Shown one piece after another: positions 1 to 4,785 of a stretch of DNA of 8,871 nucleotides. The stretch's first letter is position 1; each line of letters opens with the position of its first letter. The DNA lies in the NCBI GenBank assembly GCA_017537515.1, contig JAFYKO010000151.1:1-8871 (forward strand). Reading direction: 5' to 3'. Source of the DNA: Clostridia bacterium (GTDB lineage: Bacteria; Bacillota; Clostridia; Christensenellales; UBA1242). Both the position numbers and the translations under genes were made by a program. Below the pieces are notes generated by a model, which searched no databases, had not been told where the DNA came from, and saw nothing but the letters and a program-made list of their open reading frames with translations.

Positions 1-1
1 C

Positions 2-121
2 GGACTCTCTGTCGAGGGAGAAAAGGTTTCAGATATTAACAAAATTTACGACATAAACGAAGTTGACGGAAAACTCCTTAAAAAAGGCAAGAAGTTTTTC
101 GTTCGGGTTGTGCTTAAATAA
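2..121 (+). CDS. C-terminal end of an unidentified protein (5' partial)
   Basis: An open frame enters from the left edge and gives 39 residues before a TAA at 119-121. The visible tail is charged and Lys-rich, ending in GKKFFVRVVLK. Its stop codon overlaps the ATG of the next gene (TAATG), which points to translational coupling and membership of the same operon as the YigZ-like gene and recX. I do not recognise the family from this short tail. The compact overlap, the absence of a competing frame and the plausible amino acid composition support a real gene end rather than a chance ORF. Confidence 0.6.
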   Translation, partial: GLSVEGEKVSDINKIYDINEVDGKLLKKGKKFFVRVVLK

Positions 122-486
122 TGCAAGAGATTAAGGAAATTGACATTTTAGAAATAAAAAAATCCAAGTTTTGGTGCTATGCCTTTGATGTAAAGACAGC
201 CGAAGACGTGGGTTTTTATTTCGATGCACTCAAAAAACTGCACCAAAAGGCAACGCATATAGTTTATGCCTATATTCTCTCTTCACCACACCTTGAAAAA
301 GCAGTTGACGACGGAGAACCTTCGGGCACTGCGGGGCGTCCAATCTTGAACGTTCTGCAAAAGCGTGGGGAAAAAGATAAAGTTATTTTTGTTGTGCGGT
401 ATTTTGGGGGAATAAAACTCGGAGCCGGCGGGCTTGTTCGGGCGTACATACAAAGTGCCTCTCGCAGTTTGTCGAGCGAAAAATAA
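121..486 (+). CDS. YigZ/IMPACT family protein, single-domain form
   Basis: The 121-residue product carries the signature blocks of the YigZ/IMPACT (UPF0029) N-terminal domain: KKSKF at 13-17, the ATHIVYAY segment at 44-51, DDGEPSGTAGRPIL at 63-76 and RYFGGIKLGAGGLVRAY at 93-109. Bacterial YigZ proteins are usually about 200 residues with a second ferredoxin-like domain (DUF1949). Here the protein stops about ten residues after the first domain. Only 29 bp separate it from recX, so the second domain is missing rather than displaced by a frameshift. The biochemical role of bacterial members is poorly defined; eukaryotic IMPACT modulates GCN2 signalling. The start overlaps the upstream stop, with no strong Shine-Dalgarno of its own, so translation is probably coupled. 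Family assignment is secure; the function is not. Confidence 0.88.
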   Translation: MQEIKEIDILEIKKSKFWCYAFDVKTAEDVGFYFDALKKLHQKATHIVYAYILSSPHLEKAVDDGEPSGTAGRPILNVLQKRGEKDKVIFVVRYFGGIKLGAGGLVRAYIQSASRSLSSEK

Positions 487-515
487 GATAAAAACCGTTT
501 TCATAAGGGGAAATT

Positions 516-1130
516 ATGTTTATAACCAAATTTAAAAAAATCGCATGTTGCGAGCAATACAAAGTGTATGTTGAAGACGAATTTTGGGGCGTGGTTTTGG
601 ATGAAACCATTGTTCTCAAACACCTTGACACCAAAACAGATTATGACGAAAAAACGCTTCGGGAGATTATTTTTGAAGGCCAAGACCGAGTTTGTTTTAA
701 CACTGCACTTTACTATATTTCATCCTACCACAAAACAGAAAAAGAACTTCGGGACTACCTCAAAAAAAAGGGCTTCCCTCAGTTTGCTATTGACTATGCT
801 ATCGAAAAACTGCTTGAATATAAGTATATAAACGATGACGAGTATGTCAAGAGTTATATCGCCTATCGAGGCGGACAAAAAGGCAAAAAGGCACTTATGT
901 TTGAACTTAGGCAAAAGGGCGTTGACGAGAAAATCATTCAGCAAAATCTTGAAGAAATGGATGACCAAACCGACATTATCGAGGCCCTTGCTCAAAAGTT
1001 TGTCAAAGCTAAGCTTAATGACCCAAAACTCAAAGAAAAACTCATTCGGCATTTGAGTTCAAAGGGGTTTTCTTTGGATGAAATTATGCCGACGGTTAGG
1101 AAGATAATGGAAGAATTGGAGGAGGACTAG
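516..1130 (+). CDS. recX: Regulatory protein RecX
   Basis: The 204-residue product matches RecX, which binds RecA filaments and limits RecA recombinase and coprotease activity. The family is built from tandem three-helix repeats. The first is visible at about 62-105 (ALYYISSYHKTEKELRDYL then KGF). The second is at about 106-150, with the hallmark INDDEYVKSYIAYR and ELRQKGVDEKII. A third, weaker one lies at about 155-200. The N-terminal 60 residues resemble the variable leader seen in Firmicute RecX proteins. The start is set by AAGGGG at 505-510, five bases before the ATG. The gene sits between the YigZ-like gene and acpS, with a 4-bp gap to acpS, and is probably co-transcribed. Length is normal for the family. 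Confidence 0.93.
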   Translation: MFITKFKKIACCEQYKVYVEDEFWGVVLDETIVLKHLDTKTDYDEKTLREIIFEGQDRVCFNTALYYISSYHKTEKELRDYLKKKGFPQFAIDYAIEKLLEYKYINDDEYVKSYIAYRGGQKGKKALMFELRQKGVDEKIIQQNLEEMDDQTDIIEALAQKFVKAKLNDPKLKEKLIRHLSSKGFSLDEIMPTVRKIMEELEED

Positions 1131-1134
1131 GCAA

Positions 1135-1488
1135 ATGAGGACAGGTATTGACATTGTTGAAGTTGAAAGATTTGAAAATAAGTCCACAAATTTTTTAAAG
1201 CGGGTGTTTACGCAAAATGAAATTGCCTACTGCACTTCTTTTTCGCTTCCCGCTGAACATTTTGCGGGTTTTTTTGCTGTTAAAGAAGCGGTTATGAAAG
1301 TCCTTGGCGAAGGGATTGACTCTATCCCATTCAAGGACATTGAAGTTTGTCATAACGCCAAAAACCGTCCGTATGCACTGCTTAGTGGCAAGGCAAAAGC
1401 CCTTTTTGAAAGCCTGGGCCTCACGCAAATGGATGTGTCAATATCGCACACTAAATATATCGCAACGGCCATTGCGGTAGTAAGTTAG
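1135..1488 (+). CDS. acpS: Holo-[acyl-carrier-protein] synthase
   Basis: AcpS transfers the 4'-phosphopantetheine arm from coenzyme A to a serine of apo-acyl carrier protein, activating it for fatty acid synthesis. The 117-residue length is typical. Visible signatures are GIDIVEVERF at 4-13, with the Mg-binding Asp6, the FAVKEAVMKVLG block at 47-58, with the second metal ligand Glu51, and SISHT at 102-106 near the C terminus. The start is supported by GGAGGAGG at 1118-1125, inside the end of recX and nine bases before the ATG. The last codons read AGT TAG, and the TAG is the first part of a heptad repeat array, so the natural C terminus may have been slightly altered by repeat insertion. Confidence 0.95.
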   Translation: MRTGIDIVEVERFENKSTNFLKRVFTQNEIAYCTSFSLPAEHFAGFFAVKEAVMKVLGEGIDSIPFKDIEVCHNAKNRPYALLSGKAKALFESLGLTQMDVSISHTKYIATAIAVVS

Positions 1489-1517
1489 GAGTTAGGAATG
1501 AGGAGTGAGGAGTTAAG
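1483..1517 (+). repeat. Heptad repeat array R1 (AGTTAGG-like)
   Basis: Five consecutive seven-base units fit the consensus AGTTAGG and end in AGTTAAG. The first unit supplies the TAG stop of acpS. Immediately downstream is a short perfect hairpin, CCGAC-AAA-GTCGG (1522-1534), followed by GGATTGTAAT (1533-1542). That resembles the GGATTTTGTAAT module found beside the other arrays in this window. Confidence 0.85.
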
Positions 1518-1545
1518 TTTGCCGACAAAGTCGGATTGTAATTTA

Positions 1546-1881
1546 ATGGTTAAGAGTATGGATAAAAACTTGAATAGAGAAGATATTTTAAATAGAATTG
1601 CGTTTTTGAAAAATAAAAAAGGTATGTCATCGTTTCAATTAAGTTTGTAACTTGGACACGCAAAAACATATTTTTATAGGCTTCAATCACAAAAAATGAG
1701 TATGAGCCTTGACACGTTTTTGGAGATGTTGGAAATTATTGGCGTAACAACCGAAAAGTTTTTCTATGCAGATATTGAGAATTATGAAAAAGATATGGAA
1801 ATCTTGCAAGCCTTCAAATCTTTAAGCAAAAAAGACGTGGACTATGTTGAGGATTTAATTCTCCGCCTAGCCGGTAAGTGA
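1546..1881 (+). pseudogene. XRE-type HTH regulator interrupted by an in-frame TAA
   Basis: From ATG 1546 (or ATG 1558) to TGA at 1879-1881 one frame encodes a small helix-turn-helix protein, broken by a single TAA at 1648-1650. The part before the stop reads RIAFLKNKKGMSSFQLSL. The part after reads LGHAKTYFYRLQSQKMSMSL, then DTFLEMLEIIGVTTEKFF. Joined, they make a continuous XRE/Cro-like HTH domain of the small Firmicute type, with the stop at the start of the recognition-helix region. The C-terminal stretch (SLSKKDVDYVEDLILRLAGK) remains intact. No frame change is needed, so one substitution, for example in a Gln, Lys or Glu codon, explains the break. No good Shine-Dalgarno precedes either start or the internal ATG 1696. 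TAA ends other genes here, so recoding is unlikely. Probably an inactivated regulator; a sequencing error is the alternative. Confidence 0.82.
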
Positions 1882-1944
1882 TTTTTGAGTCTATTTTGCG
1901 TTGCGAAAATGTTTTTATTATTGGAAAAAAATAAAAAAGAATAA

Positions 1945-1969
1945 TTTTTTATTAGTTGGGAATAAAAAA
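1945..1969 (+). other. AT-only hairpin in the leader of the DUF378 gene
   Basis: TTTTTTATT (1945-1953) and AATAAAAAA (1961-1969) form a nine-pair stem around a 7-nt loop. It ends three bases before the AAAGGAGG ribosome binding site (1973-1980). It could modestly shape translation initiation, but an A/T-only stem in AT-rich DNA may also be chance. Confidence 0.3.
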
Positions 1970-1990
1970 CATAAAGGAGGGCAAATTCGG

Positions 1991-2212
1991 ATGAAAACTA
2001 TAAATCTCATTGCGTTTATTATTCTCGTGATTGGCGGTCTCAACTGGCTTACTCTCGGTCTCTTCAACGCAGACCTCGTCGCAATGATTGCAGGCTCACA
2101 AATCGCAGCACTCGCAAAAATTGTCTACATCTTAGTTGGCATCAGTGCTTTGTGGCTTATCTTCAGTGCCATCTACAGCAGAGCAATCTACTTCACTCAA
2201 GATAGAGAATAA
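1991..2212 (+). CDS. DUF378 family small membrane protein
   Basis: The 73-residue protein fits DUF378 (YuzA-like), a family of small membrane proteins of unknown function. Two hydrophobic spans are visible: residues about 5-28, containing the family-typical IGGLNWLTLGLF segment, and about 42-64, containing IVYILVGISALWLIF. Between them lies NADLVAMIAGSQ. I start at ATG 1991 because AAAGGAGG ends at 1980, ten bases upstream, and because the family begins with M-K-x-I/L-N. An upstream extension of the open frame to 1901 would add a Lys-rich, non-family leader with no ribosome binding site. The gene is apparently monocistronic, ending in an intrinsic terminator. Cytoplasmic membrane location is predicted from the two helices; no role can be stated. 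Confidence 0.85.
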   Translation: MKTINLIAFIILVIGGLNWLTLGLFNADLVAMIAGSQIAALAKIVYILVGISALWLIFSAIYSRAIYFTQDRE

Positions 2213-2220
2213 TTCACTCC

Positions 2221-2248
2221 AAAAAAGCAATCATTTTGCTTTTTTTTA
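2221..2248 (+). terminator. Intrinsic terminator after the DUF378 gene
   Basis: A ten-pair stem (AAAAAAGCAA at 2221-2230 with TTGCTTTTTT at 2236-2245) with a 5-nt loop runs into a T tract to 2247. It starts eight bases after the DUF378 stop codon. The stem has only two G-C pairs, but position and T run are right. Confidence 0.75.
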
Positions 2249-2287
2249 TTACCCAAAAAATTTTTTAAAGAAAATTCGAACATTTGT

Positions 2288-2316
2288 TTGACAAACGTAA
2301 AATCTTGTGTTATAAT
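2288..2316 (+). promoter_or_regulatory. Consensus sigma-A promoter for the short HTH gene
   Basis: TTGACA at 2288-2293 and TATAAT at 2311-2316 are both perfect consensus hexamers with the optimal 17-bp spacer. Transcription would start near 2323, giving a leader of about 78 nt before the ATG at 2401. No other gene lies between. Confidence 0.88.
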
Positions 2317-2400
2317 ACCCCAAGTTTAGAGAAAAAGGCAAATTATTTGGCAACAAACCAAGCCAAAATATTCTAAGCAAACAAGAAAAAGGAGAATATT

Positions 2401-2733
2401 ATGAAAAAAGCACATATAAAAGCAAAGCCATTTTTGATTGTCGGCGTTTTGGTTTATCTCGCACATCACGATTGGGTTACAACCAAGCAAGTTGCAAATC
2501 ATTTTGAGGTAAGCCAAAGAACAATTTTGAGGTATATCGATTCGTTGTCGTTTGTCGGTGTGCAAGTTGAGTCAAAAGTCGGGCTTGGTGGCGGAATTAG
2601 ACTGGTCAAGGATTTCAGCCTCGAAAAGCTGTTTTTTTCCGACGAGGAAATTGCGACAATCAAAACCGCACTTCAAACTGCAAAAGACCTAGACCCTGCT
2701 ATTGTTGGGAATATTATGAAAGAGTTTTCTTAA
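2401..2733 (+). CDS. Short DeoR/YafY-like HTH protein without effector domain
   Basis: The 110-residue protein carries a winged helix-turn-helix of the HTH_11/YafY type: VTTKQVANHFEVSQRTILRY at about 26-45, then a wing with GLGGGIRL at 61-68 and LEKLFFSDEE at 74-83. Full-length relatives continue for roughly 200 more residues with a WYL ligand- or nucleic-acid-sensing domain. Here the protein ends shortly after the linker. The usual Asp in RTIxRDI is Tyr44 in this protein. Start support is AAAAAGGAG at 2386-2394, six bases before the ATG, behind a perfect promoter, so it is likely expressed. The stop overlaps the end of the opposing desulfurase gene by 4 bp, so there is no displaced C terminus. 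It may be a genuine DNA-binding-only regulator or a truncation left by rearrangement. Confidence 0.8.
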   Translation: MKKAHIKAKPFLIVGVLVYLAHHDWVTTKQVANHFEVSQRTILRYIDSLSFVGVQVESKVGLGGGIRLVKDFSLEKLFFSDEEIATIKTALQTAKDLDPAIVGNIMKEFS

Positions 2734-3857
2734 TTTCGGATTCGGCGGACCGCTTTAAGCAGTTTTTCAACGTCGCTAAATTTGGTAAACGCCCCAAGCG
2801 ACACCCGGATGGCTCCTTGTTCAAGAGTCCCGAGGGCCTTGTGCTTAAGGGGTGCACAGTGAAGACCGCTACGGACAAGAATCCCAAACTTTTTGTCGAG
2901 AATCTCTGCAACTTCACTCGACGGAGTTTTGCCGATATTAAAAGCCAACACGCCGTTTGCGTTGTCTGGGTGGGTGTAGACTTTAACGCCCTTAATTTGC
3001 CTTAGTTCATAGTTGAGGTAAGTCGAAAGGTCGTCGATTTTTCTTTCGGTTTCGGAGAAGTTTTCTTTTGTGAAGTCGATGCCCGCACCAAGGCCGATAA
3101 TTGCCGGCACTGGGAGTGTTCCGCTTTCAAAACCTTCTGGAAAATGCAAAGGCTGAGAGAGGTTTGCACTGTCTGTACCCGTTCCGCCAAACTTTAAGGG
3201 AATGAGTTTGGCTTTGGAGCTTACAACCAACGCCCCGACGCCCATAATTCCCATAAGGCCCTTATGCCCTGCAACTGCAAGCATATCAATATGTTGTTTC
3301 AGCATATTGATTTTTTTATGGCCGGCACTTTGAGCCGAGTCGACGAGGAAAAGCAAGCAATTTTCGAAACAAAACTTTCCTATTTCGGATAAATTTGCTT
3401 CCATTCCGTCGACGTTTGAAACGTGATTTGCACACACCATATAGGTGTTTGGGCGTACAAGTGGTTTGATGTCGTCAAGCCTAAGCCTTGCACCCTTAGG
3501 CTCCGCAATCGACAATTCAATAATTTTTTCCTCGGCGAGATAATGCAAAGGTCTCAAAACGCTGTTGTGGTCGTTGACAGAGCAAATGACGTGTCCGCCT
3601 TTTTTTATGCTACCCAAAATTGCGAGGTTTAAAGCCTCTGTACAACCGCCAGTAAAAACGACGTTTTCTGCACTTTCCGCACCGACGAAGTTTGCTAGTT
3701 TTTCTCGGACTTCAAACACTTTCATAGCGGTTTTTAGGCTGAAAGAATGCCCGCTTCTGCCTGGGTTTGCACCGAATTTTACAATTCCTTCGCAAACCGC
3801 TTTTTGGACGCTTTGAGGTTTTGGGAAAGTTGTTGCACTGTTATCTAAATAAATCAT
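2730..3857 (-). CDS. Cysteine desulfurase family protein (class V PLP enzyme, EF2568-like)
   Basis: The 375-residue product is a class V aminotransferase-fold enzyme predicted to remove sulfur (or selenium) from cysteine (or selenocysteine). Visible features are YLDNSATTFPKP at 3-14, the phosphate-binding TGGCTEALN at 69-77, His97 in NDHNSVLRPL, Asp173 in VDSAQSAGH, the Schiff-base Lys199 in AGHKGLMG, and the catalytic Cys334 in RSGLHCAPLKHKALGT. The YLDNSATTFPKP start and the RSGLHCAPLKHK loop fit the TIGR01977 (EF2568-like) subgroup better than IscS, NifS or SufS. A minus-strand AAGAAGG about 3862-3868 supports the start. The gene is divergent from a DUF3343 gene. In Enterococcus faecalis the same two families lie with selD and yedF near selenium-dependent molybdenum hydroxylases, but no selD is visible here. 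The enzyme class is secure; the physiological substrate is an inference. Confidence 0.88.
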   Translation of the reverse strand: MIYLDNSATTFPKPQSVQKAVCEGIVKFGANPGRSGHSFSLKTAMKVFEVREKLANFVGAESAENVVFTGGCTEALNLAILGSIKKGGHVICSVNDHNSVLRPLHYLAEEKIIELSIAEPKGARLRLDDIKPLVRPNTYMVCANHVSNVDGMEANLSEIGKFCFENCLLFLVDSAQSAGHKKINMLKQHIDMLAVAGHKGLMGIMGVGALVVSSKAKLIPLKFGGTGTDSANLSQPLHFPEGFESGTLPVPAIIGLGAGIDFTKENFSETERKIDDLSTYLNYELRQIKGVKVYTHPDNANGVLAFNIGKTPSSEVAEILDKKFGILVRSGLHCAPLKHKALGTLEQGAIRVSLGAFTKFSDVEKLLKAVRRIRN

Positions 3858-3902
3858 ATTTTTGCCTTCTTAACGTTTGAATTTTGTAACACCTAAAAGT
3901 TA

Positions 3903-3910
3903 ATTATAAT
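3903..3910. promoter_or_regulatory. Overlapping divergent -10 elements
   Basis: The eight bases ATTATAAT contain TATAAT on the plus strand (3905-3910, facing DUF3343) and TATAAT on the minus strand (3903-3908, facing the desulfurase gene). Neither has a good -35 at 17 bp. If both are used, the two genes would compete for polymerase and be co-regulated. Assignment rests on hexamer match and position only. Confidence 0.4.
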
Positions 3911-3929
3911 ACTATGATATGAGAAAACA

Positions 3930-3947
3930 CCTTGCTTTTGTGCAAGG
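3930..3947 (+). promoter_or_regulatory. Leader hairpin upstream of the DUF3343 gene
   Basis: CCTTGC (3930-3935) and GCAAGG (3942-3947) form a perfect six-pair stem with a 6-nt loop. It ends six bases before the GGAG (3954-3957) of the DUF3343 gene. It could be a dyad operator in the divergent promoter region or an RNA element near the ribosome binding site. There is no T tract, so it is not a terminator. Confidence 0.45.
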
Positions 3948-3964
3948 CATACTGGAGATGAAAT

Positions 3965-4183
3965 ATGTATTTAGTTGCAGTTTTTCGTGCGAGGACGCAG
4001 ACGTTAAGTTTTGCGAATTTGCTTGAATCTTATGGCGTGCCGGTTGTGGTTATAAACACGCCGAGGCACCTTAATATTTCTTGCGGGATATCTGTCAAGT
4101 TTCCGGCAAGTTTTCGGCATATCGCCGAAGGCATAATCTCCCGCCGAACCTTTGACACTTTTGCTGGGATATATCAAAGTTAG
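3965..4183 (+). CDS. DUF3343 protein, putative Se/S carrier-like
   Basis: The 72-residue product fits DUF3343, small proteins linked with selenium/sulfur trafficking genes (YedF, SelD, EF2568-type desulfurases). Visible features are the N-terminal strand YLVAVFRA at 2-9, a helix with LSFANLLESYGVPV at 14-27, and the conserved INTPRHLNISCGISVKF at 30-46, which contains the only cysteine, Cys40, the likely thiol or selenol carrier residue. GGAG at 3954-3957 sits seven bases before the ATG. The gene is divergent from the desulfurase, which suggests that enzyme hands over a persulfide or selenide; this is inference from context. The last two codons, CAA AGT, run into a TAG supplied by a heptad repeat, so the C terminus may be slightly altered. 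Confidence 0.82.
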   Translation: MYLVAVFRARTQTLSFANLLESYGVPVVVINTPRHLNISCGISVKFPASFRHIAEGIISRRTFDTFAGIYQS

Positions 4184-4212
4184 GAGTTAGCAGTTAGTAG
4201 TGAGGAGTTATT
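4178..4212 (+). repeat. Heptad repeat array R2
   Basis: Five in-register seven-base units of AGTTAGG type. The first 13 bases, AGTTAGGAGTTAG, are identical to the start of R1 and again supply the TAG stop of the preceding gene. The part from 4185 is an inverted copy of R3. Confidence 0.85.
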
Positions 4213-4283
4213 GATATTCCTCCTCTCTACCGAACCGGCGGAATGTTTCCCTCACTTTTAATATCTTTTGGGCATATGCTTAG

Positions 4284-4383
4284 CAAGAAGAACGTCCGCA
4301 AGAAACCTTAGCGGACAACCTTCTTGTGTCGCCTCTGCCTCAAAATCTTATTAAAATTGAGGCTGTCCAGACGCCGAAACAAG
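4284..4383 (+). ncRNA. Candidate structured RNA with two overlapping hairpins
   Basis: Hairpin 1 pairs CAAGAAG (4284-4290) with CTTCTTG (4320-4326) and GTCCGC (4294-4299) with GCGGAC (4311-4316), with a symmetric AAC/AAC internal loop and a loop that can add AAG/CTT pairs. Hairpin 2 pairs CTTGTGTCG (4323-4331) with CGAAACAAG (4375-4383, one mismatch), then CCTCT with AGACG-side bases, then GCCTCAA (4337-4343) with TTGAGGC (4357-4363). Bases CTTG (4323-4326) are claimed by both, so the helices compete at their junction. The strand is uncertain because the pairing is nearly as good in the complement. No terminator or clear promoter flanks it. I do not recognise 6S, tmRNA, SRP or RNase P signatures. 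Confidence 0.4.
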
Positions 4384-4452
4384 CGAAGTGCAAAACAAAC
4401 TGTATCTTGTGAAATAGGTTGGAATTTGTAAAAAAAAGCATTAAAATAAAAC

Positions 4453-4480
4453 CTTAACTCCTCACTCCTACCTGCTAACT
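4453..4480 (-). repeat. Heptad repeat array R3 (inverted)
   Basis: Read on the minus strand, four seven-base units of AGTTAGC/AGTGAGG type end in AGTTAAGG. They continue into GTTTTATTTTAATGC, which aligns with the GTTGGATTTTGTAATGC that follows array R4, marking the two as the same composite repeat. Confidence 0.8.
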
Positions 4481-4489
4481 CACCCGAGG

Positions 4490-4524
4490 GCCCGCCTGCC
4501 ATTGGCGGGCTTTCAGCCCGCAGG
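4490..4524. repeat. Alternative GC-rich hairpins sharing one arm
   Basis: GCCCGCC (4490-4496) can pair with GGCGGGC (4504-4510), or GCGGGC (4505-4510) can pair with GCCCGC (4516-4521). The shared arm makes the two stems mutually exclusive. The segment is much richer in G and C than the surrounding genes and belongs to the repeat-dense intergenic stretch. Confidence 0.55.
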
Positions 4525-4540
4525 TGCATTACTTCTTTCA

Positions 4541-4574
4541 AGCGTCAGCTCAATGACTGGCGGTTCTAACCGCC
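4541..4574 (+). repeat. REP-like unit A (motif plus hairpin)
   Basis: The motif AGCGTCAGCTCAATGA (4541-4556) is followed by a near-perfect palindrome, GGCGGTT-CT-AACCGCC (4559-4574). The same layout, a conserved motif of about 16 bases then a different GC-rich stem, recurs twice on the minus strand at 7386-7492. Confidence 0.65.
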
Positions 4575-4599
4575 CCGCCCTCGTGTTGCCCGCCCCTAC

Positions 4600-4763
4600 T
4601 GAAACATTTTGCTAAGTTTGACAAAATGTTTCAGTAGTAATGAAAGATTTTGCTATCTTTGATAAAATGTTTCAGTAGTAGTGAAAGATTTTACTAAATT
4701 TGATAAAATGTTTCAGTAGTAGTGAAAGATTTGCTTGACTTTTGCAAAATGTTTCAGTATAAT
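4600..4763 (+). repeat. Four tandem 41-bp palindromic repeats
   Basis: Four direct copies, each exactly 41 bp, start at 4600, 4641, 4682 and 4723. Each unit has TGAAASATTT on the left and AAAATGTTTCAGTA on the right, so every unit is itself an inverted repeat. The first is a perfect 15-bp palindrome, TACTGAAACATTTTG with its complement (4597-4611 and 4622-4636), around a 10-nt centre. In units 2-4 the C of GAAAC is G. The internal 10-nt centres vary. The array ends at the promoter of the downstream ATPase gene, which suggests iterated operator sites; a decayed tandem insertion of palindromic repeats is the alternative. Confidence 0.9.
4735..4763 (+). promoter_or_regulatory. Sigma-A promoter embedded in the last 41-bp repeat
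   Basis: TTGACT (4735-4740) and a perfect TATAAT (4758-4763) are separated by 17 bp. The spacer contains the conserved right arm AAAATGTTTCAG of the repeat. A protein that binds the repeat would therefore occlude the promoter. Units 1-3 lack these hexamers at the same places (TAGTAA or TAGTAG instead of TATAAT). Confidence 0.85.
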
Positions 4764-4785
4764 ATCCTAAAGTGAGGTTATTATT

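Larger units (their letters stand above)
4185..4480. mobile_element. Candidate MITE-like element with heptad inverted ends
   Basis: The left end (4185-4210) and the reverse complement of the right end (4453-4480) agree at nearly every position over about 26 bp, starting AGTTAGCAG on both sides. They enclose about 240 bp that encode no convincing protein but contain two strong hairpins. No clear target-site duplication is visible, so a transposed element is only one explanation; two independent heptad arrays flanking an RNA gene is another. The core also has AGGTTGGAATTTGTAA (4416-4431), a near match to the module seen twice at 7432-7523. Confidence 0.45.

Noticed and set aside
1522..1534. Terminator for the acpS operon
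   Set aside because: The hairpin has only five pairs and is followed by ATTGTAATTT rather than a T tract.
1648..1650. TAA reassigned to an amino acid
   Set aside because: TAA terminates the YigZ-like, DUF378, HTH, ATPase and lepA frames in this window, so a sense meaning is not credible.
1901..1990. N-terminal extension of the DUF378 protein
   Set aside because: It is Lys-rich, not family-like and lacks a ribosome binding site, whereas ATG 1991 has AAAGGAGG.
4241..4440. 6S RNA, tmRNA, SRP RNA or RNase P RNA
   Set aside because: I looked for the closing stem and central bubble of 6S, the tRNA-like ends of tmRNA, the SRP GGAAG/AGCAG loop and RNase P core motifs; none is convincing.
4308..4541. 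77-residue minus-strand protein across the repeat region
   Set aside because: It runs through REP hairpins, a heptad array and the structured core, has no ribosome binding site, and has a composition unlike real proteins.
4600..4763. CRISPR array
   Set aside because: The 41-bp units repeat along their whole length with only short variable centres. There are no unique spacers of 30 bp or more, and no cas genes are nearby.
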